A stretch of DNA of 40,867 bases from an uncultured Clostridia bacterium (GTDB taxonomy: Bacteria; Bacillota; Clostridia; TANB77; CAG-508): the NCBI GenBank assembly GCA_934154515.1, contig CAKPGD010000004.1:1-40867 (forward strand), in the 5' to 3' direction. This document shows positions 35,294 through 40,867 of the stretch, in pieces. The position numbers and the translations under genes were made by a program. The notes beneath the pieces are model-generated. The model searched no databases and was not told the origin of the DNA. It worked only from the letters and a program-made list of their open reading frames with translations. Position 1 is the first letter of the stretch, and the number at the start of each line of letters is the position of its first letter.

Positions 35294-35322
35294 TTGTAAA
35301 TATTTTTATTTTATTATATAAT
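35294..35322 (+). promoter_or_regulatory. Promoter of the phosphoesterase gene
   Basis: TTGTAA (35294-35299), 17 bases, TATAAT (35317-35322) on the plus strand, ending 26 bases before the ATG. AAAGGAG follows as ribosome site. Confidence 0.7.
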
Positions 35323-35347
35323 ATTTATAGTTTAAAAGGAGATTAAA

Positions 35348-36142
35348 ATGGATAGAATTGCAATTATTTCAGATGTTCATGGAAACATTACAGCTCTAAA
35401 TGCTGTTTTAAAAGATATTGACTCAAAAGGTATTACTAAAATTTATTGTTTAGGCGATAGCGTTATTAAGTGTGCCCATCCTGATAAAGTTATTGATGTT
35501 TTAAGAAAAAGATGTGAAGTAATCTTAAAAGGTAATTGTGATGATGCTATTTGTAAACCTGGAATTGAATTTGGAAAATTTTGGAGCAGAGATATTATTG
35601 GCGAAGAAAGAGCTTCTTTTTTATATAACTCTCCTGTTTCTACCGAATTCTATATAAGTGGTCATTTGGTACGATTATTTCATGCATCTCCATTTAGCTT
35701 AGATGCTATATTTAACCCAATGTGTGGTAATACCGATACAAGGTATTATAACAATATAATTAATGACCCTGAAGAATTATTTAAAAACACAGATTTTATT
35801 GGCAAAACTAGTTCTGATCCCATTCCAGATGTTATTGGATATGGACATTTACATACACCAAATCTATTTAGATACAAAAATAAAACAATATTCAATGTAG
35901 GAAGTGTTGGAATTCCAGTTGAAATGGCAAACGAAGACGAAAACGATGAAACAAATAAGTTTTCTACAATGGCATCATACGTATATTTAGAAGGAAATTT
36001 AGGTTCTAGAAAACTAAGTAGCTTTAGCATAACACTTGTAAGAGTTCCTTACTGCATAGATACTGAAATAAAATCTTTAGAGGACTCTAATATGCCTAAC
36101 AAGGAAATGATTATAAAAAGTTTAAAGACTGCAATTCACTAA
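35348..36142 (+). CDS. Calcineurin-like phosphoesterase, YfcE/ApaH-like
   Basis: This 264-residue soluble metal-dependent phosphoesterase shows motifs in order: SDVHGN (8-13), GDSV (about 36-39), GNCDD in place of GNHD (about 61-65) and GYGHLHTP (about 163-170). A GNCD-type motif is common in YfcE-like enzymes that split phosphodiesters or symmetrical dinucleotides. Unlike the T4SS hydrolase it has no signal or membrane segment. It has its own promoter, and AAAGGAG lies before the ATG. The next gene, 84 bases on, has only a short AT-rich hairpin before it, so they may be partly co-transcribed. Confidence 0.85.
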   Translation: MDRIAIISDVHGNITALNAVLKDIDSKGITKIYCLGDSVIKCAHPDKVIDVLRKRCEVILKGNCDDAICKPGIEFGKFWSRDIIGEERASFLYNSPVSTEFYISGHLVRLFHASPFSLDAIFNPMCGNTDTRYYNNIINDPEELFKNTDFIGKTSSDPIPDVIGYGHLHTPNLFRYKNKTIFNVGSVGIPVEMANEDENDETNKFSTMASYVYLEGNLGSRKLSSFSITLVRVPYCIDTEIKSLEDSNMPNKEMIIKSLKTAIH

Positions 36143-36226
36143 AATAAGCTTTTATGTATATTATAAAATAGATAAGATTTTAAATAATTTCTTATTTTAT
36201 AACGAATAAATGAGGATAGATATTTT

Positions 36227-37484
36227 ATGGATAATTTTCAGAAAGCAAAAAAGATTTTAATAAAATATAAACAAGAGCATTTACTTGCTTTTTATGATGA
36301 ATTAAATAATAAAGAAAAAGAATTTTTAGTTAATCAGATTCTTAGAATAAACTTTCAACAGATTTTTAATTTGTATGAAGCTTCAAAAACAGATGAAGTA
36401 ATTCCTACAAATTCAATCGAACCTTTACCTTACATAGACAAATCTAAATTATCAGAAAAAGATATTTTTTACTATACTAACATTGGAGAAAATTGCATTA
36501 AAAATAATCAGTTTGCAGTTGTTACAATGGCAGGTGGTCAACGGAACAAGGCTTGGATATAAAGGACCAAAAGGCACTTTCGAATTAGACATATCTCCTA
36601 AAAAATCTTTATTTGAAATATTGTGTGATGATTTAAAAGAAGCAAATGCTAAATATAATGTAACTATTCCTTGGTATATTATGACTAGCATTTATAATGA
36701 TGAAGATACAAAAAAATATTTCGAAAGCAAAAATTACTTTGGATATCCAAGAGATTCTGTTTTTTTCTTTAGACAATCTCAACTACCTTTAATAGATATT
36801 AATGCTAATTTAATATTAGAAGAGTTGTATAAAGTAAAAGAAGCTTCAAATGGAAATGGAGATGTATTCGAAGCTTTAGATAAATCTAAAATGATTAAAA
36901 ATATGAAAAATCAAGGAATTAAGTGGGTTTTCTTCAGTGGTGTGGACAATGTCATTTTAGACATAGTTGACCCAGTATTTTTAGGAGCAACCATTAATAG
37001 TAACTGCAAAATTTCTTCAAAAACTTTAAAAAAAGAAGACATTAATTCTTCAGATTGGATATTTGCAAAAAGAAATAATAAACCTTCAATAATAAGTTCT
37101 TCTCATTTAACAGAGGAAATGAAAAGCACTAAAGATACAAATGGCAACGACTTATATAGAGAAATTAATATTTTAGCACACATATTTAACATATCAGCAA
37201 TAGAAAAAACAGTAAAAAAGAAACTTCCATATCACAGAGCCTTTAAGAAAAATACCTTTATAAATGAAGAAGGAATGAAACAAGTTCCAGAATCACCGAA
37301 TACATTTAAGTTTGAAACATTTATATTTGACGCTTTTTCGTATTTTGATAATATGCTTCTTTTAAGAGTAAATAAAAACGACGAATTTGCTCCAATAAAG
37401 GACTTTAATGGAGAACACAACCCTGAAGTCGCTAAAGATATGTATTTAGAAAAACTTGAACGAAGAAAATATAGAAATAATTAA
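36227..37484 (+). pseudogene. UDPGP-family UDP-sugar pyrophosphorylase with a one-base insertion
   Basis: Two overlapping frames together give a protein of about 418 residues resembling eukaryote-type UDP-N-acetylhexosamine/UDP-sugar pyrophosphorylases. These enzymes make UDP-sugars from sugar-1-phosphate and UTP. Frame one ends in AVVTMAGGQ, and frame two resumes with GTRLGYKGPKGTFEL, completing the GGQGTRLG nucleotide-binding loop when one C at about 36542 is removed. Downstream FFSGVDNVILDIVDPVFLG, PYHRAFKKN and FETFIFDAF are typical. GAGGA lies ten bases before the first ATG. As read, the active-site loop is broken. Sequencing error or programmed shifting are the alternatives to true loss. 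Confidence 0.87.
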
Positions 37485-37775
37485 TACATTTTATAATGCA
37501 TTAAAACTAATATATTTATAACACTAAAAATAGTATATTTTTCAACACATAAAAACTACACTTTGATACTGTAACACCATTAATATTTTTATAGTGGACA
37601 TTTCAAAAGTGTAGTTTTGTTATATTATGTTTTAATTTTCTGCTTAAGTAATTTATTAGTTTCTTATAGGCATTCACTTCCTTTCATTGTTTATATTGTA
37701 CTATTTAATTATGTCTTTTTCTTGACCGTCTCTTATCAATTTAGTAACAATTTTATGAAAGAACTGTGAACTATT
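37485..37775 (+). repeat. Gene-free region with long inverted repeat (terminator or small element)
   Basis: AAAACTACACTTT (37552-37564) and AAAGTGTAGTTTT (37607-37619, within TTTCAAAAGTGTAGTTTTG) form a perfect 13-bp stem with a loop of about 42 bases. The loop holds a further CACCAT/TAGTGG partial pairing. Right after the stop codon lies another small palindrome (TTAATACATTTTATAATGCA region). The first stem probably terminates the pyrophosphorylase transcript. Nothing coding is seen in the remainder. Confidence 0.6.
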
Positions 37776-38354
37776 TTAATCAATAATACCTAAGTTTTTT
37801 AGATGGTCATATAATTTATGTATTGGAAGTCCCATTACTGTTTGATAATTTCCTTCTATTTTATCTATAAATACCATAAACTTTCCTTGTACTGCATATG
37901 CCCCAGCTTTGTCCATTGCTTCTCCTGAATTAACCCAGTCTTCTATTTCTTTTTCAGTCATATCTCTAAAATACACCTCTGCAGTATCACAATCTAAAAT
38001 TTCTTTATATTCTCCATCTTTTTCTTCTAGTATTGCAAGTCCAGTATAAACTATATGTTTTGTATTTTTTAACATTTTTATCATTTCTTTTGCTTCTTCT
38101 TTAGTTTTTGGCTTACCATATATTTGGTTATTTTTTATAACCATTGTATCTGAGCCTATTATTACTCTATTTCCTTCAGTCCTATCAAATACTGCTTTTG
38201 CTTTTTGGTAAGATACATTTTTTGCTTGTTCTTCTATTGTTAATCCTTCTTCTAATTTTTCATCTGCATTACTTACTATTATTTCGAAATCTTTTGTTAT
38301 TGCTTCCATTAGTTCTTTCCTTCTTGGAGATTGTGATGCTAATATTACTCTCAT
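37776..38354 (-). CDS. maf: Maf-family nucleoside triphosphate pyrophosphatase
   Basis: This 192-residue enzyme removes pyrophosphate from non-standard or pyrimidine nucleotides and is linked to septum arrest. It shows SQSPRRKEL (7-15), VIIGSDTMV (about 64-72), YGKPKTKEEA, VYTGLAI and DKAGAYAVQGK (about 148-158), all Maf hallmarks. It is the last gene of a three-gene unit; its ATG overlaps the stop of the CmpB-like gene by one base (TAATG). Confidence 0.95.
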   Translation of the reverse strand: MRVILASQSPRRKELMEAITKDFEIIVSNADEKLEEGLTIEEQAKNVSYQKAKAVFDRTEGNRVIIGSDTMVIKNNQIYGKPKTKEEAKEMIKMLKNTKHIVYTGLAILEEKDGEYKEILDCDTAEVYFRDMTEKEIEDWVNSGEAMDKAGAYAVQGKFMVFIDKIEGNYQTVMGLPIHKLYDHLKNLGIID

Positions 38355-39208
38355 TAATTTTCATCCTTTCTACTTTTTGATTTATCCTCTAACTTTTTAG
38401 CAGTCTCATGCGCCTTACTTTCAATTTCTTTCTTTTGAACTTCCACTTTATTTTCGAACTCTTTTTTCTGCTCTTCTACTTTATTTGTAAATTCATTTTT
38501 TTGCTCTTCTATTTTATCTTTAATTTCTTTCCTTTTCTCTTTTATTTTTATTTTAACTGCCTCTAGTTTTGGATAAGCATCAACAAGTCTTCTATGTAAA
38601 ATAGATTTGTTTTGTAACACTTCTTTTACTTTCTTTGTCATCTCTTCTGTATTATCTAACTCTTTAGCATAATCTTTTTCAGTTTTCTTTACATATCTCA
38701 TAACAACACCAGAAACAATACTATCTGCTATATATATTACAAACAATACCCCTGAAACAATATTTAATGCTGTCTCTGGTAATAAATTTATTTTGCTAAG
38801 TAAAAATGGATTTGAAACATATATAATAAATAATCCTAATAGTCCAAATGGAATTATTGTATTTAAACAAACTCTTCCATTAATATTAAATTTTTTTTGG
38901 CTATAATCCCACCATCTTGCTTTAAATATTTTTTCCATAAAGTAACTTGTTAAATATTCTAGTGTTCCACAAATTATGATTGCCATAAAAAATAGTGCTA
39001 TTGGATCATTTGTATATTTTTTTAATAAAAATGTTATTAGTATTGCTCCATACCCATATATTGGACAATATGGCCCTATTAAAAATCCTCTATTTATAAA
39101 TCTTTTATATTGTATTAGTTTACATATTACTTCCATGCACCACCCTAATATTGCATATGTCATAAATAATAAAAAATATACTCTTAAATCTATTCCGAAT
39201 ATTACCAT
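38354..39208 (-). CDS. CmpB-family (ABC-transporter type IV) membrane protein with hendecad coiled-coil tail
   Basis: This 284-residue protein has about five membrane helices in residues 8-168, with LGWCMEVICKLIQYKRFINR, GPYCPIYGYGA and the RWWDYS segment typical of the CmpB family (DUF1113-type). From about 175 it is a charged cytoplasmic helix. Four 11-residue units of form KVEEQKKEFEN run at 232-275, a hendecad pattern that makes a long straight coiled coil. The ABC-transporter label of this family is historical; no ATPase is nearby. It lies 37 bases after the Nudix gene and overlaps maf. Confidence 0.85.
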   Translation of the reverse strand: MVIFGIDLRVYFLLFMTYAILGWCMEVICKLIQYKRFINRGFLIGPYCPIYGYGAILITFLLKKYTNDPIALFFMAIIICGTLEYLTSYFMEKIFKARWWDYSQKKFNINGRVCLNTIIPFGLLGLFIIYVSNPFLLSKINLLPETALNIVSGVLFVIYIADSIVSGVVMRYVKKTEKDYAKELDNTEEMTKKVKEVLQNKSILHRRLVDAYPKLEAVKIKIKEKRKEIKDKIEEQKNEFTNKVEEQKKEFENKVEVQKKEIESKAHETAKKLEDKSKSRKDEN

Positions 39209-39245
39209 TTTACTCTCCTTTTCTATTTATTAATTTATGTTTAAA

Positions 39246-39653
39246 TTATAATATTATTTCACTTTCAAAATATTCTTCTAATACCTGTTTAAATAACTTT
39301 TTTGTATTTTCGTATGTTATTTTATTTCCGGCTTCTTCTATTGGCACCCACTCAATTTGTGCAATTTCCGCTTCTTGCTTTTTTACATTCATATTTTTAC
39401 AAGTTGCTAAAAAATATACTACTTGCTTAAATGTATCCTCACTCGAATAATACTCATCGACATATCTTTTTTCTTCTTGAACTTCTACATCTAAATTTGT
39501 TTCTTCTTTTGTTTCTCTTATTGCAGTTTGAAGTTCTGTTTCATTTTCTTCCATATGACCTTTTGGAAATCCCCAATGTCCAACATTATGCTTTACCAAT
39601 AAAACTTTATCTTCATTCAAAATAATACATCCACAACATTTTTCAAACTTCAT
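39246..39653 (-). CDS. Nudix hydrolase, Ap4A-hydrolase-like
   Basis: This 135-residue enzyme has a Nudix box running GHMEENETELQTAIRETKEE, then T-N-L, matching G-x5-E-x7-RE-x2-EE; only the last Gly is Asn. GHWGFPKGH before the box is typical of diadenosine-tetraphosphate hydrolases. It begins a unit with the CmpB-like and maf genes. Two of the three are nucleotide-cleaning enzymes, so the operon may serve nucleotide-pool hygiene. GGAGG lies before the ATG. Confidence 0.93.
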   Translation of the reverse strand: MKFEKCCGCIILNEDKVLLVKHNVGHWGFPKGHMEENETELQTAIRETKEETNLDVEVQEEKRYVDEYYSSEDTFKQVVYFLATCKNMNVKKQEAEIAQIEWVPIEEAGNKITYENTKKLFKQVLEEYFESEIIL

Positions 39654-39793
39654 AATTCCTCCATTTTCAATTTATTTTATATTAAATTTCCACAATTATA
39701 TCATTTAATGTGGATTATTAGAAGCTTTTTTCTTTTATTTCCTTTTATTTTATGTTATAATTTTTTCATAGAATATGTTAGGAGATAATTTAT

Positions 39794-40291
39794 ATGGAAA
39801 AAAGAGACCTATATGATAGCAACAGAAATTTAACAGGAGAAACTATTTATAAAGGAGATTCCATTCCAGATGGTAAATTTATTTTAGTTGTTTTATCTTT
39901 TATTCAAAATTCTAAAGGTGAATTTTTGATTCAAAAAAGAAGTGTTCAAAAGGGTGGTAAATATGCTTCAACTGGTGGACACGCAAAAACTGGAGAAACA
40001 AGTATTCAAGCTATGATGACTGAAATTAATGAAGAGCTTGCTTTAAATGCTAACGAAGACGAATTACATTTAGTTTATTCTGGTAGAGAAGATGAAGATA
40101 AAATATTTTTTGATTTATATTATATGAAAAAAGACTTTTCTACTAATAGCCTAATTCTTCAGAAAGAAGAAGTTGAATCTGTTAAATGGATGACTGTTGA
40201 TGAAATTAAGCATCTTATTTCTACTAATGAATTTTTTGACAGTAATGTTGATGAATTCTATAAAATTTTAGATTATTTAAATAATAACTAA
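39794..40291 (+). CDS. Nudix hydrolase, IDI/YfcD-like subgroup
   Basis: This 165-residue enzyme begins MEKRDLYDSNRNLTGETIYK, like the group of Nudix proteins related to isopentenyl-diphosphate isomerase and YfcD. The Nudix box GHAKTGETSIQAMMTEINEE keeps the metal-binding glutamates, but Thr stands for the usual Arg. True isomerase activity is unlikely. TGTTATAAT at 39753-39761 is a likely extended -10, and GGAGA lies before the ATG. A perfect terminator follows. Confidence 0.9.
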   Translation: MEKRDLYDSNRNLTGETIYKGDSIPDGKFILVVLSFIQNSKGEFLIQKRSVQKGGKYASTGGHAKTGETSIQAMMTEINEELALNANEDELHLVYSGREDEDKIFFDLYYMKKDFSTNSLILQKEEVESVKWMTVDEIKHLISTNEFFDSNVDEFYKILDYLNNN

Positions 40292-40296
40292 TGTTT

Positions 40297-40338
40297 CAAG
40301 ATAAAAGAGATACCTACTTGGTATCTCTTTTATCTTGA
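40297..40338. terminator. Perfect 19-bp bidirectional terminator
   Basis: TCAAGATAAAAGAGATACC pairs base for base with GGTATCTCTTTTATCTTGA around a five-base loop. It lies between the converging Nudix and Hsp20 genes and should stop both. Confidence 0.85.
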
Positions 40339-40362
40339 TTCTTTAATGTATATTTTTTAGCT

Positions 40363-40779
40363 TTATTCGATTGGAATATATTTCTTTTCTGGTAACTCTT
40401 TTTTCTCTTCTTTTTTAGGAACTTCGATTGTTAATGTTCCGTTTTTGAATTTAGCTTTAATCTCGTCTTCGGTTACATTCTCTCCAACATAGAAGCTTCT
40501 AGAACATTCTCCAGAGAATCTTTCTCTACGTACAAATTTACCTTTTTCTTCATCTTTTTCATCTTTATTTACTGATGCATGGACTGTTAAATATCCATCT
40601 TGAATGTTTAATTTTATTCCTTCTTTTTCGTATCCTGGTAAGTCAATGTCTATTACATATTTGTCCTTTTTCTCTTTAATGTCTGTTTTCATTAGCTTAC
40701 TTGCTCCCTCATTGAAAAATGCATCTCCAAACACGTCATCAAATAAATCGAAATCATGTCTTCTTGGTATCATCATCAT
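40363..40779 (-). CDS. Hsp20-family small heat-shock chaperone
   Basis: This 138-residue ATP-independent holdase has an N-terminal arm of about 30 residues. The alpha-crystallin domain (about 32-122) carries IDIDLPGYEKEGIKLNIQDG and FKNGTLTIEVPK. A short tail ends in the assembly motif IPI. ATG 40777-40779 has AAAGGAG nine bases upstream; an in-frame TTG at 40788 overlaps the site region. Upstream there is an inverted repeat but no CIRCE or CtsR box I recognise. Confidence 0.94.
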   Translation of the reverse strand: MMMIPRRHDFDLFDDVFGDAFFNEGASKLMKTDIKEKKDKYVIDIDLPGYEKEGIKLNIQDGYLTVHASVNKDEKDEEKGKFVRRERFSGECSRSFYVGENVTEDEIKAKFKNGTLTIEVPKKEEKKELPEKKYIPIE

Positions 40780-40840
40780 AAAAATCAACTCCTTTAATTT
40801 TTATTTATGTGTTGACACTTGATGGGAGTGGCACATATTT

Positions 40841-40861
40841 ATGATAAGTATTATTTATCAT
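40841..40861. promoter_or_regulatory. 7-bp inverted repeat upstream of hsp20
   Basis: ATGATAA, seven bases, TTATCAT lies about 60 bases before the hsp20 start and near the window edge. It could be an operator. The promoter itself is not clear, although TTGACA occurs on the plus strand at 40813-40818. Confidence 0.35.
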
Positions 40862-40867
40862 TTTCAT

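Noticed and set aside
40789..40867. CIRCE element upstream of hsp20
   Set aside because: Only a GAGTGGCA word resembles a half site; the paired TTAGCACTC arm is missing.

Overview
The window is AT-rich DNA from a Gram-positive, probably spore-forming member of the Bacillota, most likely an uncultured Clostridia-type gut bacterium. Support for this comes from strong AGGAGG ribosome sites, TTGAAA/TATAAT promoters, a Spo0E-like phosphatase, a SpoVB-like flippase, a sortase (LPXTG) protein, the YmfF/YmfH peptidase pair and ribosomal protein S21. Genus cannot be assigned from sequence alone.

Layout. Bases 1-2850 hold the tail of an unidentified gene, a terminator, and a two-gene unit: a 722-residue protein with a transglutaminase-like cysteine-protease core and a small partner. 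Bases 2876-17105 (minus strand) are a type IV secretion (T4SS) locus. Read in transcription order it has a repeat-bearing VirB2-like pilin and a second pilin; a third pilin on its own promoter; two terminators; then, from an extended -10 promoter, PrgI/VirB3, a membrane-anchored VirB4 N-terminal-domain protein, the VirB4 ATPase, VirB6, an NTF2-like VirB8/TcpC candidate, a giant membrane-anchored hydrolase and a second NTF2-like protein. The hydrolase joins a muramidase-like, a C39 peptidase-like and a calcineurin-like phosphoesterase domain. No relaxase, VirD4 coupling ATPase, integrase or att site is visible.

Bases 17243-21580 are chromosomal: Spo0E-like, YmfH/YmfF, YqeY, RpsU, and a small candidate gene without a normal start codon but with its own promoter, palindrome and terminator. 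Bases 21620-27107 carry an SsuABC/TauABC-type ABC importer whose binding-protein gene is separated from the ATPase and permease genes by LemA and DUF2207 genes. Bases 27334-33035 hold a frameshifted LPXTG Ig-like surface protein, a YdjG/YdjI-like zinc-ribbon plus SPFH pair, and a GH25-LysM muramidase.

Bases 33188-40867 hold a SpoVB-like flippase, an unknown 141-residue protein, a YfcE-like phosphoesterase, a frameshifted UDP-sugar pyrophosphorylase, a Nudix-CmpB-Maf operon, a second Nudix protein and Hsp20.

The most unusual content is the T4SS locus. It has separately promoted pilin and machine operons, a split VirB4, and a cell-wall hydrolase fused to a phosphoesterase. With no DNA-processing genes in view it could be a protein-secretion or adhesion machine, or part of a conjugative element whose other genes lie elsewhere. 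The transglutaminase-like protein next to it is a speculative effector candidate. Two genes carry single-base frameshifts, which could be real decay or sequencing error.
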